64,000 nucleotides of DNA. Source: Riptortus pedestris. Taxonomy: Eukaryota > Arthropoda > Insecta > Hemiptera > Alydidae. Each line of letters starts with the position of its first letter. Within the stretch, counting starts at the first letter, position 1. A model generated the notes under the pieces. That model worked only from the letters and a program-made list of their open reading frames with translations, searched no databases and had not been told where the DNA came from. Shown one piece after another: positions 1 to 10,660 of this stretch. The position numbers were made by a program, and so were the translations under genes. The stretch spans positions 2,347,501 to 2,411,500 of the forward strand of contig CM032228.1 in assembly GCA_019009955.1 (NCBI GenBank), read 5' to 3'.

Positions 1-70
1 TGCCTACTCAGCACATTAATAACAGAACAGAAAGGATTCAATAAATGGTATGTTTATCTTTTATATTGAT

Positions 71-147
<77 letters not shown>

Positions 148-160
148 CATACATATACAT
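71..160. repeat. (CA)n-(TA)n microsatellite
   Basis: A CA dinucleotide run passes directly into a TA run. The rest of 1-319 is AT-rich with no recognisable gene or element. Confidence 0.95.
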
Positions 161-319
161 ATATAAACATATAGTCTAGTATCTGTGATTAAAGTATGTA
201 AGAATAATAATTGTCATAGTAACATTTATTACTAATAGTCTACTGAGCTAAAAATATAAAATAATAATTTAAATAATTATCAACTAAAGGAAAGGAAAAC
301 CGTAGGAAAGAATAAACTT

Positions 320-487
320 AGGTAGATGAAAGAATGGCTACGCGTCCACTATAACAATTTATTAAAACGACAGAGCGGTTTCGGTGGAGTGGATCATCGT
401 CAGTGCCAGAAGGTGCTGGATACTGACCAGACGGAGCTGGGCTGAATAAATCCTACAGTTGGAGCGTAGCCATTCTTTCATCTACCT
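320..487. mobile_element. 168-bp inverted-repeat (MITE-like) element
   Basis: A 24-bp perfect inverted repeat bounds the segment: 320-343 starts AGGTAGATGAAAGAATGGCT and 464-487 is its exact complement. The interior on the minus strand carries CTGACGA, then about 14 bases, then GAAACC, a layout also seen at 28710 and 29371. No coding capacity. It could be a small foldback or a piece of a larger retroelement; 488-627 holds nothing recognisable. Confidence 0.6.
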
Positions 488-627
488 ACATTAGAAGTCA
501 CTTCCACCTGCCAGAATACCAACTAAGAAAGAATAAATTATTTTCGAAAAATGCATTGATTTTCGTATGAATTATGCAAAGACAAAATAGCTGCATTAAG
601 CTCCTACTGAGTTAATCGTCCATTAGT

Positions 628-3270
628 TAGGGCAAAGAGCGTCAGGAATATGATACAGGAGGAAACTTGAGTAGTTGTAATCGAGTGGGCACAAGTAGGA
701 TTATTGTGGAGATGGTTATCAGATGTACAACAATAATCCTGCAGCTGGTTGGGCAAATAGCGTCAGGAACATGATACAGGAGGAAACTTGAGTAGTTGTA
801 ATCGAGTGGGCACAAGTAGGATTATTGTGGAGATGGTTATCAGATGTACAACAATAATCCTGCAGCTGGTTGGGCAAACAGCGTCAGGAACATGATACAG
901 GAGGAAACTTGAGTAGTTGTAATCGAGTGGGCACAAGTAGGATTATTGTGGAGATGGTTATCAGATGTACAACAATAATCCTGCAGCTGGTTGGGCAAAT
1001 AGCGTCAGGAACATGATACAGGAGGAAACTTGAGTAGTTGTAATCGAGTGGGCACAAGTAGGATTATTGTGGAGATGGTTATCAGATGTACAACAATAAT
1101 CCTGCAGCTGGTTGGGCAAACAGCGTCAGGAACATGATACAGGAGGGAACTTGAGTAGTTGTAATCGAGTGGGCACAAGTAGGATTATTGTGGAGATGGT
1201 TATCAGATGTACAACAATAATCCTGCAGCTGGTTGGGCAAACAGCGTCAGGAACATGATACAGGAGGGAACTTGAGTAGTTGTAATCGAGTGGGCACAAG
1301 TAGGATTATTGTGGAGATGGTTATCAGATGTACAACAATAATCCTGCAGCTGGTTGGGCAAATAGCGTCAGGAACATGATACAGGAGGGAACTTGAGTAG
1401 TTGTAATCGAGTGGGCACAAGTAGGATTATTGTGGAGATGGTTATCAGATGTACAACAATAATCCTGCAGCTGGTTGGGCAAATAGCGTCAGGAACATGA
1501 TACAGGAGGGAACTTGAGTAGTTGTAATCGAGTGGGCACAAGTAGGATTATTGTGGAGATGGTTATCAGATGTACAACAATAATCCTGCAGCTGGTTGGG
1601 CAAATAGCGTCAGGAACATGATACAGGAGGGAACTTGAGTAGTTGTAATCGAGTGGGCACAAGTAGGATTATTGTGGAGATGGTTATCAGATGTACAACA
1701 ATAATCCTGCAGCTGGTTGGGCAAATAGCGTCAGGAACATGATACAGGAGGGAACTTGAGTAGTTGTAATCGAGTGGGCACAAGTAGGATTATTGTGGAG
1801 ATGGTTATCAGATGTACAACAATAATCCTGCAGCTGGTTGGGCAAATAGCGTCAGGAACATGATACAGGAGGGAAACTTGAGTAGTTGTAATCGAGTGGG
1901 CACAAGTAGGATTATTGTGGAGATGGTTATCAGATGTACAACAATAATCCTGCAGCTGGTTGGGCAAATAGCGTCAGGAACATGATACAGGAGGGAACTT
2001 GAGTAGTTGTAATCGAGTGGGCACAAGTAGGATTATTGTGGAGATGGTTATCAGATGTACAACAATAATCCTGCAGCTGGTTGGGCAAATAGCGTCAGGA
2101 ACATGATACAGGAGGGAACTTGAGTAGTTGTAATCGAGTGGGCACAAGTAGGATTATTGTGGAGATGGTTATCAGATGTACAACAATAATCCTGCAGCTG
2201 GTTGGGCAAATAGCGTCAGGAACATGATACAGGAGGGAACTTGAGTAGTTGTAATCGAGTGGGCACAAGTAGGATTATTGTGGAGATGGTTATCAGATGT
2301 ACAACAATAATCCTGCAGCTGGTTGGGCAAATAGCGTCAGGAATATGTTATAGGAGGAAACTTGAGTAGTTGTAATCGAGTGGGCACAAGTAGGATTATT
2401 GTGGAGATGGTTATCAGATGTACATCAATAATCCTGCAGCTGGTTGGGCAAATAGCGTCAGGAACATGATACAGGAGGGAACTTGAGTAGTTGTAATCGA
2501 GTGGGCACAAGTAGGATTATTGTGGAGATGGTTATCAGATGTACAACAATAATCCTGCAGCTGGTTGGGCAAATAGCGTCAGGAACATGATACAGGAGGA
2601 AACTTGAGTAGTTGTAATCGAGTGGGCACAAGTAGGATTATTGTGGAGATGGTTATCAGATGTACAACAATAATCCTGCAGCTGGTTGGGCAAATAGCGT
2701 CAGGAACATGATACAGGAGGGAACTTGAGTAGTTGTAATCGAGTGGGCACAAGTAGGATTATTGTGGAGATGGTTATCAGATGTACAACAATAATCCTGC
2801 AGCTGGTTGGGCAAATAGCGTCAGGAACATGATACAGGAGGAAACTTGAGTAGTTGTAATCGAGTGGGCACAAGTAGGATTATTGTGGAGATGGTTATCA
2901 GATGTACAACAATAATCCTGCAGCTGGTTGGGCAAATAGCGTCAGGAACATGATACAGGAGGGAACTTGAGTAGTTGTAATCGAGTGGGCACAAGTAGGA
3001 TTATTGTGGAGATGGTTATCAGATGTACAACAATAATCCTGCAGCTGGTTGGGTAAATAGCGTCAGGAACATGATACAGGAGGGAACTTGAGTAGTTGTA
3101 ATCGAGTGGGCACAAGTAGGATTATTGTGGAGATGGTTATCAGATGTACAACAATAATCCTGCAGCTGGTTGGGTAAATAGCGTCAGGAACATGATACAG
3201 GAGGGAACTTGAGTAGTTGTAATCGAGTGGGCACAAGTAGGATTATTGTGGAGATGGTTATCAGATGTAC
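628..3270. repeat. Minisatellite array A, 121-bp unit, about 22 copies
   Basis: Successive copies of GGGCAAATAGCGTCAGGAAC start at 751, 872, 993 and so on, a period of 121 bp (one unit near 1861 has an extra base). Copies differ at a few diagnostic sites (AAATAGCG/AAACAGCG, GAGGAAAC/GAGGGAAC) arranged in blocks, which suggests duplication of multi-unit blocks. The array stops in mid-unit at GATGTAC and array B begins within 6 bases. Short minus-strand frames in it (1731-2026) are by-products of the repeat. Confidence 0.97.
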
Positions 3271-3275
3271 ATAAA

Positions 3276-4951
3276 GTACGCAGGGGATGGCCATCTCTCA
3301 TACTGGCTACGCTATAACAAGTACGCAGGGGATGGCCATCTTTCATACTGGCTACGCTATAACAAGTACGCAGGGGATGGCCATCTCTCATACTGGCTAC
3401 GCTATAACAAGTACGCAGGGGATGGCCGTCTCTCATACTGGCTACGCTATAACAAGTACGCAGGGGATGGCCATCTTTCATACTGGCTACGCTATAACAA
3501 GTACGCAGGGGATTGCCATCTTTCATACTGGCTACGCTATAACAAGTACGCAGGGGATGGCCATCTCTCATACTGGCTACGCTATAACAAGTACGCAGGG
3601 GATGGCCAACTCTCATACTGGCTACGCTATAACAGGTACGCAGGGGATGGCCACCTCTCATACTGGCTACGCTATAACAGGTACGCAGGGGATGGCCATC
3701 TCTCATACTGGCTACGCTATAACAGGTACGCAGGGGATGGCCACCTCTCATACTGGCTACGCTATAACAAGTACGCAGGGGATGGCCATCTCTCATACTG
3801 GCTACGCTATAACAAGTACGCAGGGGATGGCCGTCTCTCATACTGGCTACGCTATAACAAGTACGCAGGGGATGGCCATCTCTCATACTGGCTACGCTAT
3901 AACAAGTACGCAGGGGATGGCCATCTCTCATACTGGCTACGCTATAACAAGTACGCAGGGGATGGACGTCTCTCATACTGGCTACGCTATAACAAGTACG
4001 CAGGGGATGGCCATCTCTCATACTGGCTACGCTATAACAGGTACGCAGGGGATGGCCACCTCTCATACTGGCTACGCTATAACAGGTACGCAGGGGATGG
4101 CCACCTCTCATACTGGCTACGCTATAACAAGTACGCAGGGGATGGCCATCTCTCATACTGGCTACGCTATAACAAGTACGCTGGGGATGGCCATCTCTCA
4201 TACTGGCTACGCTATAACAAGTACGCAGGGGATGGCCATCTCTCATACTGGCTACGCTATAACAAGTACGCAGGGGATGGCCATCTCTCATACTGGCTAC
4301 GCTATAACAAGTACGCAGGGGATGGCCATCTCTCATACTGGCTACGCTATAACAGGTACGCAGGGGATGGCCATCTCTCATACTGGCTACGCTATAACAG
4401 GTACGCAGGGGATGGCCATCTCTCATACTGGCTACGCTATAACAGGTACGCAGGGGATGGCCATCTCTCATACTGGCTACGCTATAACAGGTACGCAGGG
4501 GATGGCCATCTCTCATACTGGCTACGCTATAACAGGTACGCAGGGGATGGCCATCTCTCATACTGGCTACGCTATAACAAGTACGCAGGGGATGGCCATC
4601 TCTCATACTGGCTACGCTATAACAAGTACGCAGGGGATGGCCATCTCTCATACTGGCTACGCTATAACAAGTACGCAGGTGATGGCCATCTCTCATACTG
4701 GCTACGCTATAACAAGTACGCAGGGGATGGCCATCTCTCATACTGGCTACGCTATAACAAGTACGCAGGGGATGGCCATCTCTCATACTGGCTACGCTAT
4801 AACAGGTACGCAGGGGATGGCCATCTCTCATACTGGCTACGCTATAACAGGTACGCAGGGGATGGCCATCTCTCATACTGGCTACGCTATAACAAGTACG
4901 CAGGGGATGGCCATCTCTCATACTGGCTACGCTATAACAAGTACGCAGGGG
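3276..4951. repeat. Minisatellite array B, 45-bp unit, 37 copies
   Basis: The unit starts GTACGCAGGGGATGGCCATC and repeats every 45 bp from 3276 to the last start at 4941 with no length change. Because 45 divides by three, long open frames run on both strands; these are not taken as genes. Variants include AACAAG/AACAGG and CCATC/CCACC/CCGTC. The last unit turns into the 5' terminus of a TE-H element (ACGCAGGGGCTGCG at 4943). Confidence 0.97.
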
Positions 4952-5300
4952 CTGCGCATACTGAGCAGACTTCCCACTTCCTGGCAGAACACCCTTGTGA
5001 TCTCAGCTTGCCACACAGTCTCTATTTAATTAAAAAACAACGTTGTGTAGGAGGGGGGGGGGGTTACTCACGGCAGAATACACGAATACAAGAATAATAG
5101 TTGAGTTATGAAAAAATGAACAAAAGAACAATTGTAAAATATCAATAGTTTAACAAGATTTGTTCAATAACATTTTACAATTCGACCATAATAACGGAGA
5201 TAATTCGTATTTTCGATATGGCCATCTTTAAACCACAACTGTTCCTGATCCTACTTCGGCTAATCTCTAATGTTGATCGAAATGGCTGAATACCGAGCAT
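4943..5300 (+). mobile_element. TE-H (Helentron/HINE-like) copy, 5' end and body fragment
   Basis: Begins with ACGCAGGGGCTGCGCATACT and GAGCAGACTTCCCAC, a diverged copy of the TE-H 5' terminus. From about 5145 it carries the TE-H body signature (ATAACGGAGATAATTCG). The true first bases are merged with the last unit of array B. A G-tract lies at 5051-5061. Confidence 0.65.
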
Positions 5301-5332
5301 GGTTTAGATCAATTTAGTATATTTCGTACCAA

Positions 5333-5429
5333 GGGCCGAAAGTGGACGTTTGCCGGCCCGAGATATTTTTTGACCAAGACGTGGTCGAGGTCATGCAAAG
5401 TTCGAGGGCCGGCAAAAGCACTTTGGCCC
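5333..5429. other. 97-bp GC-rich imperfect palindrome
   Basis: GGGCCGAAAGTGGACG followed by TTTGCCGGCCCGAG is mirrored by CGAGGGCCGGCAAAAG and CACTTTGGCCC, with an inner TGACC/GGTCA stem. It sits just outside the left terminal repeat of the recombinase-like element, and a related motif (AGCTTTCGGACCGC) lies inside the right end near 6283, so it may belong to that element. Confidence 0.6.
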
Positions 5430-5444
5430 GAGGCACGAACGCTA

Positions 5445-6340
5445 TTTTTCACCATACTACAATAAATATTAATACGATATAACATTAATCAAAAACAAGA
5501 TTTCCTTTTGGTTAAGTGTACCTCTTTGTTAGAAGGTTATCTTGTGGTTATGGGGACATGATGAATGTTTAATGTATGGATTGTTTTACGTTATGTTATT
5601 ATGTAAGTTAATAAAGAGAGATGAACATATGTGTGTTTCATTTAATACAACTGATATATTTCAAAATGCTAAAAAAAAGTTAGTTCGTTTATTTTTGATT
5701 TATAGAAATGTTAAAAGTACAATTTTGGTTGTTTGAAAACATAATGCCCTTTGAAGATTCTATTACTTGTTTTTTGTTTGACACATTCACACTTTTACTC
5801 GTAGTTTTTGGCTGATAACCAACCGATTGCCGTTTCAAAAAAGCAATACTTTTTGGAAATTGGGCGAGTTGAATATTTTCTTTTACTTTTAAACAACTTT
5901 TTATCATGGAGTACTTACTCCACAAAGTACCCGGTTTGTTTTGCTTTGATAGGACCGAGAGATATACGAGTAAAACTTCATCATTCACATCTCCAGGTTT
6001 TACATTTTCCATTTTTAACCAGTTCAAAAACTTTGTATACTCTTCGTCATACCTATCTTTTGATTTTGCTGTTAACAAATCTGCCATGATTTATTTTGCT
6101 CTTCTATTTATAGATTCTGATACATTATTAGCCATAATTACTAAATAACTAAACAATAATACGAGCAAAACAAACTAATATAATGTATATAATGAAATGA
6201 ATGAATTAAAATAATAAACAGCTGATTTTGCGGCCCTAGGGCGAAATATTCATTTTCGGCCCTAGGGCGGCCAAGTGTAGCTTTCGGACCGCAAATTAGC
6301 TGTGTAAAACAGGTGATTACATCGTAGTATGGTGAAAAAA
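5445..6340 (-). mobile_element. ~0.9-kb element with perfect 16-bp inverted ends carrying a recombinase-like ORF
   Basis: The left end 5445-5460 (TTTTTCACCATACTAC) is the exact reverse complement of 6324-6339. Between them lie one intact ORF (minus strand) and, upstream of its start, two copies of the GC-rich palindrome GCCCTAGGGC near 6235-6275. No convincing target-site duplication is visible, so the true boundaries may be wider and could include the palindrome at 5333-5429. Confidence 0.5.
5689..6087 (-). CDS. Crypton-like tyrosine recombinase N-terminal domain protein, no catalytic domain
   Basis: An intact 132-codon frame from ATG (6087) to TAA (5689). Residues about 10-70 contain RYDEEYTKFLNWL, then LLVYLSVLSK, then GTLWSKYSMIKS. 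This spacing matches the N-terminal SAM-like DNA-binding domain of the Crypton/KIAA1958-type tyrosine recombinases common in arthropods. The residues RxxRY of a catalytic domain are absent; the frame instead passes to a short polar linker and a tail with NCTFNISIN, which resembles the C-terminal tail I recall for such proteins. It therefore looks like an internally deleted derivative keeping DNA binding but unable to recombine. It lies inside a segment bounded by 16-bp inverted repeats. Family assignment is from memory of the motif pattern, not a search. Alternatives: a domesticated DNA-binding protein, or a chance survivor of a recent insertion. Confidence 0.6.
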   Translation of the reverse strand: MADLLTAKSKDRYDEEYTKFLNWLKMENVKPGDVNDEVLLVYLSVLSKQNKPGTLWSKYSMIKSCLKVKENIQLAQFPKSIAFLKRQSVGYQPKTTSKSVNVSNKKQVIESSKGIMFSNNQNCTFNISINQK

Positions 6341-6369
6341 CATTTTCTATTCAAGAATGACAAACCTTT

Positions 6370-6790
6370 ATTGATGACTTGATCACATCACGACTTTGTA
6401 TGTATCTCATAATGTAAAGGTTCAATCGTAACCATATTTGGTATTTGTTCTTGTACTGAAATGGTTCATATATAATAGCTTATAGTTAATATAACACGAT
6501 TAGATGCCGAGGCTGCAGAAAACTAAAATATGGAAATATTTTGGTTAATGTGCAATATAGAGGAAATATGTGTATAACAGTATTATTGCAACATTTTATT
6601 TGCAATGTGATTGGTCAAAGTAAAACTTCATTGAAAACCAATTTTTTTTTAAACCTTAGGTTGCTAATATGGCAGCTTATTAGTAATATGACATGAGTAG
6701 GTGTGGGGATTTATTGGAAGTGGAAAACTAAAGAATGCAAATATTTCTGTTAATATTCATGATAGACAAAACATGTGTATAAGAATGGCG
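6370..6790 (+). mobile_element. Degenerate TE-H body fragments
   Basis: Two diverged copies of the TE-H interior are visible: ATGTATCTCATAATGTAAAGG near 6399, and CATGAGTAGGTGTGGGG at 6692 followed by AATGCAAATATTTCTGTTAA. Neither has recognisable ends. Confidence 0.55.
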
Positions 6791-7687
6791 GCATGTGTCA
6801 ACAGCTGATTTGCCTGAAGGGCTAAAATTGCGGGAGTTGGAGCCGGCAATGCAAGGGCACGAACAGACGGGCATTGCACCTTCCTACCCATATATTGCCG
6901 CTGACATACTTCACACTACTATATCTTTCATTCATCCCAGATCTTTTTTAAATGGTAAACAATTTAACAATGATGATAAATAAAACACACTTGAATCAAT
7001 TTAGAAGAAGGACATAACCTCGCAGTTGCTTGCCCAAATAAACCTTAATCCTAGTCCTTGAATCAATTTATTGAAGCTAAAAATCAAACGTTTAATCAAC
7101 AAGGAACCATGCAGTTCCCTGAAACAATACATAATGGATTAGATAAATTTCGTTGTCAAATAAATGATTCCTTTTATTTTCGGTAAAAATCGGCAATTAC
7201 TTAGTTGCCAAGCATACATATATATATGGCACGATGGTTGAAGAGTAGAAGGGAGTGGAGATATGTTGAATGGGAAGTACTTCATTCATAAGAATGGGAA
7301 GGAACGCCTTCATGAATGGCATATAACGGTCATTCATCATAATTAAATGGGAACCATATGCTAATCATATTGATATAATTGCTGGCTGTAATTAATTATT
7401 TCTGATTGGGAATTAGCCTTTGGGAAAGACGCCCAGCATGTTGGAAGGGTCAATGAACTTGATGCAGTTATGAGCGACTCAAAAGGGGGGATAGGTCATG
7501 GCTCCCGTCAACAAGAAGTGACACATTTTGATGGAACCGAAAAGGTTCAAATAGTTCTTGTTCGTTACTACAATTTTTACGGCCAACTCTTTTTAAAGAC
7601 AAAAGGATGATAAAGTTTTGAAATTGCATAAGCCCTAAGAAGATCGGAGAACATGTGTTATTAGAAGTGAAACAAAGGTTACAAGTT
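6791..7687. other. AT-rich stretch without recognisable feature
   Basis: Only short frames (for example 6795-6983) with no recognisable domain, and a short TA run at 7216. Its last 11 bases (7677-7687) are the left target duplication of the adjoining SINE. Confidence 0.6.
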
Positions 7688-7915
7688 TAAAACTAAATTA
7701 GTTATTAAAGCCAACTTTCTGCAACTTGGGCTAATTGGGACGAGTTATCTAACGGTTACCACCCTTTTCTAGCCAGGGTGGGACCAAGTATTTCAATTCA
7801 TGAATTCCGTCACTAAATAAATTCCCTTGCTCAGGTGGGAATCGAACTCGCCACTCAAGGTTCACCATGTGAGATTAAAGCCAACGCTTTACCTGACATA
7901 GCTAACCTGAGCCCC
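7688..7915 (-). mobile_element. tRNA-derived SINE, copy 1
   Basis: Flanked by an 11-bp target duplication, GGTTACAAGTT, at 7677-7687 and 7916-7926. On the minus strand the head carries a pol III box B-like segment (complement of GGAATCGAACTC at 7830-7841) and a box A-like region near GCTAACCTGAGCCCC (7901-7915). The same sequence recurs at 43052-43265, which confirms an interspersed family. Confidence 0.75.
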
Positions 7916-7926
7916 GGTTACAAGTT

Positions 7927-8995
7927 AAGCAGATTCAAGTTGTTACTTTGAAACATACAATCGAAAGCCGTCTCCCCCCCTAAAGTCTCATATACATTGC
8001 ATTCACTAGATAACACATTAAAATTAACTATAATCGTGTAAAAACCACGTAGTCAACTATAGGTTCTTATTAAGTAAAAAACAGAGGGTAGACTATGCAG
8101 AAGAACAATGAAGAGATGAAGGATGCAGAGTTAAAACTACGTAGATAAAACTTGTGTGTGACGAGTACGGAAGAAGGGAGTTAGTTTCTGGTCAGGCAAA
8201 GAAACCAGTTCTTTGAAATATCGAGGCTCATGTAGCCAAGGTCAATGATACCTTATAACACACCAGTTGTTGGATGTACTAGAGGCCTGTCCCCAATTCA
8301 TGGATACTCATGGTCCTGTAAGCCAGAGTATTCTGAGAACCTAATGCCAGGTGCCATAGGACCTTGCAGACCAGTTCTTGGATACCCGAGGGTCCAGTTG
8401 ACAACATGTCTGGTTCCTGTATTCATTCTTTGCTTTCACAACCGTTCACATCTCCACGTCCTTCATCACACAAATCCCACAAAGTTGATCTTCTTTTTCT
8501 ACCATGATCACCCAAGCTACACATCCTCTCTTATTCTTATTATAATTCTTATTTTGAATTCAATCTGTCCCACTAACTTCCATTATATATGAAATTAGAT
8601 GTATCGGCACAGTTTTAGGTGCTCAACAATCAGTTTTGCTTCGAGGAGTGTTGCACTTCTGGCGCCAAATAGTGAACTCGTTGATGAAATGCATTGTTGG
8701 TGGTTAGGATCGGCGGTGCCATTAAATCTTGGTAGATGCCGCGACAGAAGGCCGAATCTCCAACGGACGATGTTTGAATCCCAAATCAGGAGTGATTACG
8801 CACAATCAGCCCAAATCATGACTCCCCCCTCCCTTCCCCTCCCCCCTACTCCTCCTGTCGTCGTCATTCGTAGGCAGAGCAACACATTGGTCCGGAATAG
8901 CAACATCAGTAATAGTCTTGTTTTGTAGCCAACTACGTATCTCCGCGCTCCAATTGGAAAAGTATCACATTAATGGGAATGTAAAGGAATCCGGG
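7927..8995. other. Unassigned stretch
   Basis: Contains frames at 8245-8592 and 8599-8928 without recognisable domains, start context or codon pattern. I see no element ends here. Confidence 0.55.
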
Positions 8996-9088
8996 AATTT
9001 TGGGACAAGAGCTGACAAGGAGGGGGAATTGGAAATATATCCCTTATTTTGGGACAGGGGCTGACAAGGAGGGGGAAATGGAAATATT
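8996..9088. repeat. Tandem duplication, two ~50-bp copies
   Basis: TTTTGGGACAAGAGCTGACA and TTTTGGGACAGGGGCTGACA start two adjacent copies, each followed by AGGAGGGGGAA. Confidence 0.85.
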
Positions 9089-9539
9089 GCTTTTAATTAT
9101 AGGAAATATTAACAATTGATGTATTGTATATTATCAACCATTATATCCTAAGCTTAAATGTTTTTCCCACCTCTGCCCCGCTGTACCTTTGGCTTTCCCC
9201 ATACCAGCCGTCTCCATTTATTAAGAGATATAAAATTTGGAATAGATAAATTGGGCCAGGTAACTTAGCCTAACTCACCGAGCACGGCTAAGCATAAAGT
9301 GCATCATTTGTGAGATTTAGTTAAGTCCGGAAAGTCCTAGGGGAACCCACAGCTGCGACTCCTTTGCCTCTGTTCAAAGAAGTGGCAGCAAGAGCCTAAC
9401 TAACTAGCCTACATACCTATAGCCTAAATACTAGCCTAAACTCACATATACAATACAAATATACATATAATTTACAAATAAATACATTTTTACTTGTCTT
9501 TCAACACCTCCTAAAAGGTCCTGAAGGATGAAAATCTAT
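9089..9539. other. Unassigned stretch
   Basis: No gene or element recognised. A short run rich in TAGCCTA lies near 9390-9435. Confidence 0.5.
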
Positions 9540-9990
9540 CTGCGTCGTTTACCTAAGCTTAAATACCAAATATTGCTTTGAAGTGCATGTAACTTGACTG
9601 TGACGTCGGCATCAGTTAATTTTGTACGTTGTTGTTAACTTGAGTAATGGCATAGGGTGAAATGTAACCACAATAGGGGGGGGGTGGAGAGGGCAATGAG
9701 AAAATTCAAAATAATTCCGTTATTATAAGTAAGATCGTAAAATATTATAGGACCTATCTTGTTGAACTATTGATGATCTACAATTCTTGTTCTATGAATA
9801 TTTTTGAAACTCAAGTATTGAGGGATTTATTGATAGTTCCTTTTTACCAACGATCAGTAAGCCCTTCCCCTCCTCTTCTAATCATCTGTTTTTTGTTACA
9901 CATAAATAGGGAATCTGATGTGATATGAGATCAAACATGTGTTATAGCAGCACATGGGGAATGCAATTAGTTGACGCAGCCCCTGTCTCA
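9540..9990 (-). mobile_element. TE-H copy, reverse orientation
   Basis: Carries the TE-H interior (AAGCTTAAATACCAAATATTG at 9555), a G-tract at 9675, and the reversed 5' terminus GTTGACGCAGCCCCTGTCTC at about 9970. The 3' end is missing. Confidence 0.65.
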
Positions 9991-10100
9991 AGGGCTTTTC
10001 TTGTTTTCAGCCTTACAAACCACAAATTCTGCACATCTGATTTTCATTTAGCAATAGACAGTATATGGTGAAATGAATTCAGTAATGTGTCCAATCTCCA

Positions 10101-10140
10101 GGTGGGAAATCCGCTTAGTTGACGCAGCCCCTGCGTGAAG
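10101..10140 (-). mobile_element. TE-H 5' terminus fragment, reverse
   Basis: GGTGGGAAATCCGCTTAGTT followed by GACGCAGCCCCTGCGTGAAG is the reversed TE-H 5' end. The stretch 9991-10100 between the two termini is diverged TE-H body. Confidence 0.75.
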
Positions 10141-10660
10141 AGCTATTAAAATATTAGATCTTCCTACGACACTAATGACACTTCTTTCCATCTGGGGATA
10201 CAAACTGGTGCTTATTTAAATGTCTAACCCATTTGAAAACTTGGCATGGAGAAAAAAACAAACTTTTTGAGTGATTAGTTGTCGAGTCGGGGAAGAGGAA
10301 ATGCGAGTAAATAGCTTAAGATAAAGGGTATTTGTAGAGTAGATTGGGCGAGCATTATACTGCCAGCTACTCTATCGGCCATTGCATCACAGCTCGCTGC
10401 TCTTAAAAGGTCAATGGACATTCTCTGCTTCTACCGTGAACAACAAAAAAAGTATTATCTAATCTAGTCTTCCTTAAAGCTAAATCATTCTCAGCCCATT
10501 TACCAGCCGAATATTTTAATGGTCCTCACAAACGGTGTTATAATGTGCAGGCAAAGTGTTAAGTGCTACAGTTAAACGGTTCTCATTATATGGTTAACAG
10601 CCTTAGGAGCAACCTCATAAGAAGGCCCTCCTTTCCATAGATTCTACAGCACACCACCAG
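10141..10660. other. Unassigned stretch before array C
   Basis: No recognisable coding sequence or element end. Confidence 0.5.

Noticed and set aside
3140..5097. Frames of 580-610 codons on both strands as a repeat protein
   Set aside because: Same cause with a 45-bp unit; three overlapping frames cannot all be genes and no signal sequence or splice context supports one.
8245..8928. Two adjacent frames as a small gene
   Set aside because: No recognisable domain, no splice or promoter evidence, and composition like the surrounding DNA.
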